From positions 47,622,828 through 47,686,827 of the forward strand of contig NC_133970.1 of NCBI RefSeq assembly GCF_031877795.1: DNA of 64,000 nucleotides. The letters are read 5' to 3'. The position numbers and the translations under genes are program-made. Position 1 is the first letter of the stretch. Every line of letters begins with the position of its first letter. Below the pieces are notes generated by a model. It made no database searches, was not told the origin of the DNA, and worked only from the letters and a program-made list of their open reading frames with translations. The DNA is from Strix aluco. Its lineage: Eukaryota > Chordata > Aves > Strigiformes > Strigidae. This document shows, in pieces, positions 36,684 to 47,082 of this stretch.

Positions 36684-36986
36684 TGTCGCAATTAGCTCTG
36701 CCTCATTAAACCTGCCGACCCACATGTCAGTGGTGCTCAGGTCGCAGGGACTAATACCGCAGGAGGTTAAAACCTTCTCGGAGACATCAGCACAAACACC
36801 AATGTGGCGGATACAAAATGTCCATTTATTAAACTGTGTATCTTACATATATACGTTTGCCAAGCACTTCCTTCGTGGGTGTGCCCTTAGCATTACAAGC
36901 CTATCCATCACCTTACCTCGTAACAAGGGAGGGCTACAGCTATTCCTTCCGTACATCGCGAGATCTTCTGAACGCCACTCCCTACA
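36684..36986 (-). mobile_element. Antisense solo LTR family F (alpharetrovirus-like), copy 1
   Basis: 303 bp, bounded by TGTCGCAATTAGC and ACTCCCTACA, with perfect 6-bp duplication caaaat (36678-36683 and 36987-36992). In sense orientation AATAAA (complement of 36825-36830) is followed by a 'cgccacattggtgt'-type segment that resembles avian sarcoma/leukosis LTRs as I know them. That and the 6-bp duplication suggest class II. It lies in RNase H of provirus A. Confidence 0.88.
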
Positions 36987-37573
36987 CAAAATGAAGGCCA
37001 GAAAAAAATGGCCAGAAAAACACCATTCCAAATAGGATGGGTAAAAGCTCATGCTAATGACAATAAACCAGCTACAAATTGGAACCAAAGGGTGGATGAA
37101 TTGACAAAAGTTAGGAAAATAGACATTGAAAATTCCTCAAACCCCACATGGTATCGATTGGGAGAATGGTTACATCAAAAATTAGGCCACACAGGTCGAG
37201 AAGCACTTTACTTTTCAGCTCGAAGCCGGGGATGGCCCCTCAGTAGGAAAACATGTGAAACCATCCTCACTGAGTGCCCCCAGTGTAAATTAAAATTGCA
37301 GATGGACCATCCTGTCAAAGCACCACCTTTCACATTAAAGAGGGGAAAACTTTGTGGTCTACTTGTCAAATTGATTACATTGGTCCTTTAAAATCCTCTG
37401 CTGGGTACAAATATATTTTAACAGGTGTAGAGATAATACCTGGACTCCTTACAGCTACCAAGTGCCAGAAGGCTAATGGACAGAATACCATCCGAGGCCT
37501 CTCCTCATGGTTCTCAATTTTACCTGTCCCTGATTCCATCCAGAGTGACAATGGCTCACACTTTACTAGTAAA

Positions 37574-38171
37574 TGTGATAGACAGTAAACTGTTTGTTCA
37601 TCAAATTCCATTGAAGATACTGGGAGCTCGTGACATGTTATTCCATAAACTATGTTGGCCTAAGCTTAATCTTAACTATTACACTGTGTAACGACTAACT
37701 GACTGTAAGTGCTTATCTAAGTTGAAATGCTGAAGCAAGGACTCCTACTAGGCAAAAGACTGAAAAGAGGGAGAAAGGGAAGAAGGACAAAGGGGAGAAA
37801 GACAAAGGGAAGAAGAAGAAGAAAAAAAAAAGGGGGTAGTGTCTATATTCTGTAAGATATAAACAAAGACTTTGTGAGCCACTCTCAGGAAAGTAGGAAA
37901 TACGAGAAGCTGGTGACGTGAGGAAGACCCGGATGGAGCGACCCCCTAGCTGCAAAGTGCGCAGACGCAGGATACACCTCTCAGAGAGACCCGATAACGG
38001 AAGGCGGAGGATATAAAAAAGACGGACCCTCGGGAAGTGGGTGCGCGCCGTTGGTGGAGCAGGGACTCCCCGGCCGCCCAGCGCTGTTTTGCTTATTGCC
38101 GCTTGCTAAAATAAATAATTGAAATTTAATTTGTCCTAACTTGCATCATTTTGGCAAGATAGTCTATAACA
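37574..38171 (+). mobile_element. Solo LTR family E in integrase of provirus A
   Basis: 598 bp, starting TGTGATAGACAG and ending AGTCTATAACA; the ends form an imperfect inverted repeat. It is flanked by gtaaa at 37569-37573 and 38172-38176. It has TATA-like atataaaaaa near 38011, AATAAA at 38110-38115, and a G/A-rich U3 tract around 37765-37835. The host integrase frame is in register on both sides of the insertion. Confidence 0.9.
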
Positions 38172-38615
38172 GTAAAGAAGTACAAGAATGGGCAAAGCAA
38201 AAAGAAATAAAGTGTGTATTTCACACACCTTATTACCCACAGTCTAATGGTATAGTTGAACGGGCCAATGGACTGCTGAAAACATATCTTAAACCACATG
38301 AAGGACAATGGGACAGCCGTCTTTCTGAAACTCTACAGCAGTTAAATAATCAGTGTGGTTCCTATGGAAGCCCAATTACTCGAGCCTTCTTAACACCTTC
38401 TACAGAAAAACCCCTAAACAATGAGCATACCTGGTCTTCGATGAAGCCGGGAGAGCCTGTGATGGCAAAAATACCATCTATAGGAACAATACCAGTAACC
38501 CTGGTCAAGCCACGAGGATTTCTAGCATGGGATGCTATTGACAATAATGGAATAAAATATAAGATCAGTACTAGATGGATTTATCCAGCATCCTAACGGG
38601 TAACCTGTTCAGCCT

Positions 38616-38635
38616 CCCCCCCCCCCCCCCCCCCC
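38616..38635 (+). repeat. C20 homopolymer
   Basis: A run of 20 C between the end of pol and the env remnant of provirus A, followed by a pyrimidine-rich stretch ending ttttcag near 38667. This is likely slippage-prone in sequencing and replication. Confidence 0.9.
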
Positions 38636-38667
38636 GCCGAGACCATTCTCTTTTCTTTCCTTTTCAG

Positions 38668-39084
38668 AAATAACCAACTCCATCAATGACATCGTGGAAA
38701 CAAACACCACATCCAGCGAGCCCACCAGTAGCACTGTGAAAACAATCCTCATCTTTAATATGAGAGTCTCTGCAGAATTGTGCCTACCCTTTAAAACCTG
38801 GAGAAAAGACTCTTATCACGGTCCAGCATGATATAGGAGAAATACATCAAGTGCTAACAAGAGCCAAAAGGGATGGAGAACATCAATGGTGGGAAAGCTT
38901 ATCTGGATGGTCACCAACCGCAACAGGACTGTTCAATTCCATGTTCCACCTGGTCATGATTTTCTTAATTCTAATTTTAATATGTTTACTGCTCATAATC
39001 ATATTGTATATTAAGGTTTGGAGGATGGTTAAACAGGTTACTCAGTTACAGAAGTATCCCTGCATGTATACTATGCCAAAATAA
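38668..39084 (+). pseudogene. env remnant of provirus A: membrane anchor of TM subunit
   Basis: Only the 3' end is clear. A 77-codon frame (38851-39084) has EHQWWESLSGWSP, then a long hydrophobic anchor (LVMIFLILILICLLLIIILY) and a short cytoplasmic tail. The preceding 180 bp are out of frame and weak. The surface subunit and fusion peptide are absent, so most of env has been deleted. The EH-WW...SP pattern before the anchor is shared with provirus J at 41913-42101. Confidence 0.75.
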
Positions 39085-39228
39085 TTTTTTTTTTGAAGCT
39101 AATCAAACACAAAATTTCCTTCAATTGTAATTGGATTATGGCATCCTCTGTTTATAGGCATAGAGGCAAGAGGCAACCACACTGCCACTCTATGGACAAG
39201 ATAAATTGACTTTAGTCACGGGGTGGAT

Positions 39229-40129
39229 TGTGGTGGTGCAATTCTTACCCCTCCCCACCCATCCTTGTTGGGCTGCTTGGTGCTACGTGTGATTCCACCC
39301 ACATCCCCCGAGCTATACACCAATCTGTGGAGATAAGGACTGATAACGTTAACAAGCCTGGCTCCTACCCCTCCCGATTGCTCGGAAATGGTTAAAATGG
39401 CCCATCAACTCCTAAGGGCCTGGCACACCTGTGCCTGGGATGGGGTCAAATGGGAACAATAACAGAGTCGCACATTAATCAAATTCTTGTGTAACTGCTG
39501 GAAGGCACCAGAAGGCATTTGACAAAAGTCAATTATCTTGGACCCTATAAATGGCAACCACCAGGGAGCCCCTTTGAGCTCTCCTGGATCGCAGCGGGCC
39601 TGTGACCAGCATCTCCCCTGAGCTGGGACGCCTCTCTGCTACCAAACCCTTAAGGTGTCGTCTGCTCCAGACGGAAGGCCAGGGCGAAGTCCCCCGCTCG
39701 AGTCTCAATTATTGCCTGTTGAGGAATGCCAAGGCATTGGGAGTATTTGCTCTAAAGTCGAGAGGGAAATTTTCTTTGAGCTAGCTTCTCTTTCACCCAT
39801 TCTTTCTCTGTTTATTGGGGGGTGTGTGTGTGTGGGTACATACCCTTGTTTCTGTGTGTGTTTGTCCGTTCTGTGTTCATTCTACTGAATCCAAACACCT
39901 TTGTTTCTGTGTGTTTGTCAGTTTTGTGTAAGCGCATGTATATATGTATAAATTAAGGTACCGTTAAGTAAGTTAGTGTGAAACTTGTCATTTTAGAATC
40001 TGTGAATAAGTCGCTTTTCTTTCTCTCAGCATTTCTAAATTATTTTGTAATGATAAATTGCTGTTAGTTATTAAAAAAATCTAGATTTCTTACTAAATCA
40101 TTACCGTGTCAATACTTTCATCCCCGACA
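39229..40129 (+). promoter_or_regulatory. 3' LTR of provirus A, with upstream polypurine tract
   Basis: Starts TGTGGTGGTGCAATTC just after cacggggtggat (39217-39228), a good polypurine tract, and ends CATCCCCGACA. It is about 45 bp longer than the 5' LTR owing to a duplicated 'tttgtttctgtgtgtttgtc'-type segment around 39850-39920. Confidence 0.85.
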
Positions 40130-40664
40130 AGGGGCAGACATGGACTGAATGAAACCAAATGTTTATCAGTGGCTCCATCGTGTAGCCATTTGTGGCTCTA
40201 TTGTGTACACCAGACACCATGCATGCATTGCTAATGAACTGATAAGAGGCAAGCATTTCTGCCCCAGAAGCGTGATGCAGGAAAAACCTGTGGGACCAGA
40301 GAAAAAAAACCATAAAGGTGGGCAGATATGCTAATCAGCGGATGAACTTAAAAGGCTTTAAACTTTTCTCCGTCTGCACCCACCACGCAGGATTACCGGA
40401 CCTGAGACAACGCTGGATCCAGGGGTGGTGATCCAGATTTCTTTGACTCTCTTTCTCTCCTTTCTTTTTCTTACCTCTCCTTTCTTTTCTTTCTTATAGA
40501 TTTAGAAGACACCACATTGCTTATTATCCTTTTCCAAGTTTAAATTGTTCTCTACCACAAGTAAAACATTTTAACCGGTTGTTTGGTGTCGGTTCACCTT
40601 AATTTAACCCAAGGGGATCACAGAACCATTGTGATTCTCTAGGCTTCCACTCCAGGTCATGACA

Positions 40665-41093
40665 AAGTGCCTTTAACCAGCTTCAGAATAATAAAAGGAA
40701 AGAAATAGAAGGGGGAAGGGAGAATAAAAAGGAAAAACAAACACAAAAACAAAACAAAGGGGGAGAGACAGAGAGTCAGGAGCATTTGCAGAACTGTAGC
40801 AAGAATTTTTTTTGTGTTTGAGGTAGTACTGTCCCCCAAACTTTCTCTTCTTAAACTGAAATACTTGTTTCCTAGGTAGGTCTGAGACTGTGCTGAGTAG
40901 TTCCCATTGGAAGCAGACCTTACTCTTGTTCTTCCTCTTGCCAGCTGTGGGAACCCATCCCACAGGTGAACTGGTACCAATTCTCCCCGAAGCCTTTGGT
41001 ACACTCCCTCTTTCTGGACCCAGAGCCAGCTGCACTACCAGGACAGAATTCACATCCATGTGCAATAATAGCAGCCAGTCTGCAGTCTCTTTG
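40665..41093. other. No gene recognised
   Basis: Short unique-looking spacer between the family D LTR and provirus J. The ORFs seen are low-complexity (Phe/Ser-rich) and not recognisable. Confidence 0.5.
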
Positions 41094-41832
41094 TGATTCA
41101 CGGAAAAAAGACTCTACAGCATGAAATAGAGTTCTAAAGCAGGTAAGTTTTACTCCAGCTGGGGTGCAAGGGGATTTCTCCACAAAGCTTGCACACCCAC
41201 CGCACATTTTACCAAAAACTTATAGAGTGTGGCTATACATATTCATTGGATTACATAACACAAACATACATATGCATGAGTGAGGCTGGGTTAGCTCTAG
41301 AAGCTGGTGTCAGCAGTTTATGTTCTCTTTGCACCTGCGCATTGCCTCCTGGGGGGCGTCTTCGGGGGGCTTTGGGAGGAAGGCTCGTAGTCTTTCTCAC
41401 CTTGTTTTTTCCCCGGAGAATGCGCAGATTCTCTTGGCCAATTTCTTGAACAACAAAAATATTTTTCAGCTGGTTTACTCATCCTATCTTATTTAAGGGA
41501 ACCAATGAAACTTCTACCGTCCGTATATGGCTATCTTTACTCATTACCAAGACCCAACTAGTTCGAGCACATCTGTTCCTCAAGGACAAAACCATGATAT
41601 TTTGCTGAACACTGCAGTTCTTGGCAGATTTTCACAGTAAACTGCTTTGTTTTGATGGACACAGTAGTCCTTGGTAAAATTCCACAGAACAGTCTGGGCA
41701 AGCAGGATTCTTAGCAATATTCAAAAAATACTATAAGGAATACTATAAGTTGCTAGAAGTAAGTAAATAAGTTGCTAAGCAGTTTTCTATAAGTAAATAA
41801 GTCTTAAAACAAGTAATCATTTCTCTGTATCA
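41094..41832 (-). promoter_or_regulatory. 3' LTR of provirus J
   Basis: In plus coordinates it runs from tgattcacgg (LTR end) to ctctgtatca (LTR start, sense TGATACAGAG). It is adjacent to the polypurine tract. It is nearly identical to 50229-50973, differing by scattered substitutions and a few small indels. Confidence 0.88.
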
Positions 41833-41850
41833 ATTCCCCCCTTTTCTTTT
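41833..41850 (-). promoter_or_regulatory. Polypurine tract of provirus J
   Basis: Complement of attccccccttttctttt reads AAAAGAAAAGGGGGGAAT immediately before the LTR TG. This is a strong plus-strand priming tract. Confidence 0.85.
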
Positions 41851-41912
41851 CCCTAAGCAAATTCTTTTGCAGTCAAAAGGGTTTCATTATATTTTATTAC
41901 TGTCTGTAAGGT

Positions 41913-43982
41913 TCATATCTGTTTTGTTAGGTTCTTCAATTTACACCAAAAGATAAGGTTTACTGTTGTTAATATTGTCGTAATTATTAGTAATATCAAT
42001 ATCGGATGAGTCAGTATATTTAAGACTTTGGAAGCTGATGGGGAATAGCCTGTAAATACATCCCACCAATAGTGTTCTCTGTCTGATTTCACTCGTTTCA
42101 TGATTTGGTGTATTCTCTCTGTATCAGGCTGGACAGTAATTAAAGTCTTTTGTCCACTTCTTGGACCTGTTTCATCAATCTTTTTAAATTTTCATGATGC
42201 AGAAATTTTCTTACTAGGGTCAGATCCATTCCAATAGGCGTGGGCTGCCAATCTTGAACTAATTTATAATTAGATCGTAACAATTGATAAGTTGTGACAG
42301 GAGCAGTATAATTGAGATCACACCCTGTAAGACTAACGAAATTGCAGATACAGATGTTCAAATGATTACTTGTATGTATTATAAGGTCATCTACTTGTAC
42401 AAAGTCACACAGGGTTCTTAAACACATCCCACCCCCATGTAAATGATAATAGTCTCTGGAGTTTCATTAGGGTGAATCTCAAATTGGCAGACGTTTTGTT
42501 CGGTGTCCAGACAAATGTCACGAGCTTTGATGGTGTTATCTTCACAAATGAATCCTTGCTGGTCTCGCACAGTACAGGCCTCAACATCAATAGTTTGCCC
42601 TTTCTTCTTATTTTTTTTTTATAGCCCATACCCTGTGCTCTAAGGGATAAATCGCAGTTCCATGATGATTCAATCCTAATGCAACAATCGGATATATTTT
42701 ATATACCCGAGCTCGATATATCGTTAATACAAAAGCTGTGGCTGTGTTCTTAAGGGGGTCAAAGGTAAAATTAACTAAGTGCCACCATGATTGAAATCTT
42801 CTTTCAAACTCTGTTGCATTATCCCATATTACCTTTCGGAATTCTCTTGGCAGGATTCTGTCCTCACCTTCCCTGAAGATTGCAGCTGCTGTTGATTGTA
42901 TCCATAATTGAGCTTGGACACAACTAAGGGCTGTAGAAACGTTAGTTTGAATTGTGTCTAATGCATCTACATTTATCTTATTATCTTTTTCATTTAGGTT
43001 CTCCCATTGTGGAAATGCACCTGCCATAAGCCACTGATTGTTGCCCAGAGTTAGGAGGGAGGATTTTAGAGGATATTGTATTTTGTTCAGGTCACTGGTT
43101 ACTGTAGCGAGTTTGTTCATTATTATTTCCGAATCAATACTATTTAAAACTCCCAATCCTGTCCCTAGAGCACCAATTAGGTCTCTTTTTATTCGCCCCG
43201 TATGAAGTGTTCGTCTTTGCATCCAGGTTGTCCATCCTTCGTAAGAGGTCTTTAAGAAAGATGAACAGGCTGGCTGGATCTCTGAAATATTGCTTTGCAT
43301 CAGTAGCTCAACTCGCTTAAGAGACCATGTTGGATTAGATAGTAACTGTTGTTGACCAACATTCTTAATTACATATGGGCCTATCGGATACACATATGGT
43401 GCTTTCAATTGTTTAAGTTCTACGTGGTTTGAATTAGTAATCTGAGTTGGAATAGTATAAACAGGAGTGGTTGTGGTTTCCTCCTGCGTTATATTTAATC
43501 TGAATTTGAAAGATACTGCTCGGTCCCCTAGTTTGGTTCCTCCTAAACAAATAATGGATACTGGTTGGATTGCAGTAAATACATACCAATAAACCTCAGC
43601 CACAGAATGGGTTTGGCTTATTCTCCCATTGGAAATTTTCTTGATAGTAATTTGAGTCAGGGGAGGCAGATCTTTTACATCACTTGCATTGAAGATTCTA
43701 CAACCGATCTGTACCTCTTTTCCTCTTTTAACTGTCCAGGCATGGATTGAATTCGTCTTTTCCCATTTGTCTGGTTGAAATGTCATGTTGTCATATAACG
43801 GTTGCCAAATTCATCCCCAATAGATTTTTTCCCATAATGCCTGTATGTCCAAAATAAGCATCTGTCCAAGGCCATTCCCAAGCACTTGTTAAATTACAGT
43901 TCAGCCAAGTTATAAGCACCCATACCCATATCACTGTTTTTGGATGCGAAGCTTTAGTGGTCCCACAGGTGTTGATTCCCAT
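41913..43982 (-). pseudogene. env of provirus J, broken by frame changes
   Basis: Sense order: signal region (43791-43982, hydrophobic VIWVWVLITWLNCNL). A 392-codon frame follows (42608-43786). It contains the surface subunit with few Cys, a basic cleavage site (GRIKR), then a hydrophobic fusion-peptide-like DLIGALGTGLGVL and a heptad region. It continues through NHHGTAIYPLEHRVW to a run of Lys. Shifts link 42405-42629 and 42140-42427. The anchor and tail lie at 41913-42101 (EHYWWDVFTGYSP, then LILLIITTILTTVNLIFW). I see no clear immunosuppressive-domain/CX6CC pair. This envelope type is not the standard murine-leukaemia form; its nearest relative is uncertain. Confidence 0.78.
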
Positions 43983-44110
43983 TTTGGCTTAGGGGCTTTC
44001 TTCACCCTGGTGTGGTGTATCCACGATGTCTGTTCCTTAATCTTGATTGCTGTATGGGAAGTTAATAACACCTGAAACGGACCTTCCCATTTAGGTTCCA
44101 GAGGTGAATC

Positions 44111-47010
44111 TCAAAAAGATCTGATATATACATAATCACCAGGTTCAATGTTGTGTACAGGCCTGTCCAGACCTCGAGCTCTGGTCCCCAGGACCAATTT
44201 CTCTATTTCTCGCAGCTGCTTTTGTAGACTTATAACAGAATCTGTTAGTATTTCATCTCCAAACTGGGTTGATGTTCCTGCTTGTATCATATATGGTCTC
44301 CCATATACTATTTCAAAAGGACTTAATCCCTCCTTAGTTCTGGGTTTGGTTCTGATTCTTAGAAGGCCTAAGGGCAATGCTTGGGGCCAGGACAATCCAG
44401 CTTCCTGGCCTAGTTTTACCATTTGTTGTTTGATTAAATGATTCATTTTTTCTACTTGACCACTGGCTTGTGGATTATACGGGGTATGTAATTGCCAGTC
44501 TGTTCCTAAAAGTTTACTAACCTGCTGGACAATTTTTGCCACAAAATGTGATCCCCGATCTGAGGATATTGTTGCTGGAACCCCAAACCTTGGTATTATT
44601 TCTTGTAACAATACCTTTGTTACTTCCCTGGCCTTATTAGTTCGACAAGGGAATGCTTCTGGCCACCCTGAAAAGGTATCTGTCAAGACCAAAAGGTACC
44701 GAAACCCCCTTTTCTTGGGAGTTCAGAAAAATCAATTTGCCATTGTTGCCCTGGGTAATTTCCTTTCCCTATCTGCCCGGGTTGGGCTTTCGATCCTGTT
44801 TTAGGATTGTTTTGTAAACAGATGTCACATTGCTGGGTCACCTGTTTGATGGTGGTATACAGATTTTGAGCAACTATTCGCTGATTGAGATATTTATATA
44901 AGGCCTCTGCCCCCCAGTGGGATTTTCTATGCTCTGCCATTGCTATAGCCCATAATAGTGCAGATGGTACTATTATTTTACCTTCCGGAGTCTTTGCCCA
45001 CTTGCCCTCTTCTCTGCTTCCCTTTAGATCTTCAATAAGTTTTTGGTCTTCCCTAGAATATTGAGGCTCACCATCAATTTGTATTTTACTGTCTGGAACC
45101 AAAGACTGCACTTCTATTTCACCTTCCTCAGCCACTCTTTTGGCCTCACGATCTGCCATAGCGTTGCCAAGTTCATGCTCCCGTCCGTATACCAGGATTC
45201 ATCAGTGTCCTCAAATGGTTCCTCCTTGAGGTCTGGCCAGCTGGAATAGACTGCTTCAATCATTTCCAGGCAGTCGTGTGTCACTGGTTCTCCTGTGGTT
45301 CCACTGAGAAAAGAAGCTGGGTTGACAATATTAGTAACCTCTATTTCTATATCATCCTGTTCCACTAGGAGGGCTTGGTATTTCAGGTACCTTTGAGGTG
45401 AAAGCCAGTGTCCTCCTTTCATGTCTAGTACTGCAGACACTGTGTGGGATACTAGTACTGTGATTTTTCTGGCCCAATGTGAATTTCCATGCTTCCTGGA
45501 AGCACTGCTGCTACCACCTTCAGGCAACTAGGCCATCCTTTGCTTACTTCATCGAGTTGTTTAGAGAAGTATGCCACTGTCCTCCTATCTGGTCCCAAAT
45601 TTTGGGCCAGGACCCCTAGGGCTATTCCCTGTTTCTCGTGGGAGAATAACCAGAAAGGCTTAGTGATGTCTGGTAAACCCAGAGCAGGGGCATCCATCAG
45701 CTTCCTTTTCAGCTGATGGAATGCTCTGTCTGCCTCTCCATTCCAAGTGAGGGTTTTTGGATTTGACTTTAATAGTTCATAAAGGGGTTTTACTATGAGT
45801 CCATAGTTATATATTCACAGGCGACACCATCCGGTCATTCCTAGGAACGTGTGGAGCTCTTTAGCTGTCTGTGGCCGAGGGGTCTGACAGATGGCCTCCT
45901 TCCTTGCAGTCCCTAGGGTCCGTTGGCCAGCTGTGACCTCGTATCCCAGGTAGGTTACTTGCTGCTGAGATACCTGGGCTTTCTGTGGAGAGACTCGATA
46001 ACCATTAAGTCCCCCAAAATTTAATAAACTAATACTCCATATTATGCACATTTCTTTAGTCTCTGTGGCTATTAATAAATCATCTACATACTGCAGAATT
46101 TGCCCAGTTCCATGCGGTCACTCCCATTGCTCCAGATCTTTAGCTAGTTGGTTTCCAAAAAGAGTGGGGCTATTTTTAAACCCCTGGGGTAGCACAGTCC
46201 ATGTTAATTGCATCTTCCTTCTGGATTCTGTGTTTTCCCATTCAAATGCAAACAATAACTGACTTTCAGGACTCAAAGGCAAGCAAAAGAAGGCATCTTT
46301 TAGATCCAGTACGGTAAACCAAGCCAATTTAGGCACTAATTTGGTTAACAGGGTATATGGGTTTGCTACAACAGGATGCAGATCTTCAACAATTTTGTTG
46401 ATAGCCCTGAGATCTTGTACTACCCGATAATTACCGTCTGGCTTTTTGACTGGTAAAATAGGAGTGTTATACTCCGATTCACACTCCTTCAGTAATCCCA
46501 ATTTAATAAATCAGTCAATTATTGGTTGGATTCCCTTTCTGTCTTCCAATTTAAGGGGATATTGCTTAATTCTTACAGGTCTTGTTCCTTGTCTGGGTCT
46601 GATTATTATAGGGGAGGCATTCTTTGCCCTTCCCGGTACTTCTGAGGCCCATACTATTGGGTACACTTGGTTCTTCACCTCCTCAGGAATCTCCATTTTA
46701 GCTGGAGTATTTATGAGGGCCAAGCTCAGAATTTCAACCAACTGTTTATCCCCAACTCTAATTTCTATTTTCTCTTTTTCGAATTTAATTTCTGCTTCCA
46801 ATTGTTCCAACAAGATTTTGGCGAATTTGGCATACATAAAAATTTGTGTACTCCTAATTGCTTTCCTAACTTGAATTTTAAAGGTTTCAGAAAATATGCC
46901 TTTTCCCTTTGGCCAGTAGCTCCCTTTACCATTATAAAATCATCATCTAAGGGTGTTAAAGCTTCATTTAAAACTGAAAATGTTGCTCCAGTATCAACTA
47001 AAAATTCCAT
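44111..47010 (-). pseudogene. pro-pol of provirus J, several frameshifts
   Basis: Protease starts in frame with gag (FLVDTGATFSVLN, about 46950-47010). Reverse transcriptase spans 46511-46837 and 46118-46501 ([12 protein letters not shown]), with YVDD near 46090 and 45815-46051. The connection and RNase H lie at 45452-45697 and 45114-45527 (SWYTDGSMN). The integrase zinc domain and first Asp lie at 44683-45159 (HRKSHWG...[13 protein letters not shown]). The integrase core lies at 44111-44692 (SSDRGSHF and [10 protein letters not shown]), with a GPY/F-like tail. Frame changes separate these pieces. All catalytic residues that I can check are retained. Confidence 0.87.
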
Positions 47011-47076
47011 GTTGTGCTGTTGTTTCCCTAGCTTTATTACAACCAGTGGATCCGCTAGGGTAGACTCCCCAGATCC

Positions 47077-47082
47077 CCGTCA
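47077..47082 (-). promoter_or_regulatory. gag-pol stop in UGA-CGG readthrough context
   Basis: The gag frame ends in TGA (complement of 47080-47082) followed by CGG GGA. Protease continues in the same frame. Gammaretroviruses make Gag-Pol by stop readthrough, usually UAG. UGA followed by CGG is a known leaky context in other viruses. Readthrough here is inference. Confidence 0.6.

Larger units (their letters stand above)
34698..38596 (+). pseudogene. pol of provirus A, multiply disrupted
   Basis: 34698-36068 encodes protease (FLIDTGAQISII) and reverse transcriptase. Motif A reads VLHVKDMFF, with His where the catalytic Asp is expected. Motif C reads YIED (35631-35642), with Glu for the first Asp. 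A shift near 36060 leads to the connection region (36143-36490). RNase H starts with WFSDASAKR and has stops near 36622 and 36645. A solo LTR interrupts it at 36684-36986. The integrase zinc domain (HTGREAL...CPQC) lies at 37008-37340, then a shift. The core Asp motifs are at 37352-37573. A second solo LTR interrupts at 37574-38171, and the Glu-bearing end (QSNGIVERANG) is at 38177-38596. Confidence 0.85.
32264..40129 (+). mobile_element. Provirus A, spuma/ERV-L-like, env mostly deleted
   Basis: Two family A LTRs (856 and 901 bp) enclose gag, pro-pol and a short env 3' end. Flanks are aaggg left and agggg right inside the family D LTR. The first few bases of the 5' LTR (TGTGG) seem lost, so the duplication is 4 of 5. 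LTRs differ by roughly 2% over the first 560 bp plus a 40-45-bp duplication in the 3' copy. gag lacks Cys-His boxes and pol groups by eye with the ERV-L provirus. Two younger solo LTRs (36684-36986, 37574-38171) sit in pol. Confidence 0.85.
32083..40664 (+). mobile_element. Solo LTR family D, plus strand, split by provirus A
   Basis: LTR pieces 32083-32263 and 40130-40664 form one family D LTR (TGTAAGGAACTG...TCATGACA). It is flanked by aagtg at 32078-32082 and 40665-40669, a perfect duplication. The break lies in caaaggggcag and contains provirus A. The AATTT-rich end and orientation match the antisense copy at 19005-19884. Confidence 0.88.

Noticed and set aside
40673-41101. 142-codon antisense ORF before provirus J
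   Set aside because: C-terminal half is Phe/Ser/Leu low complexity from a purine-rich tract, and no domain is recognised.
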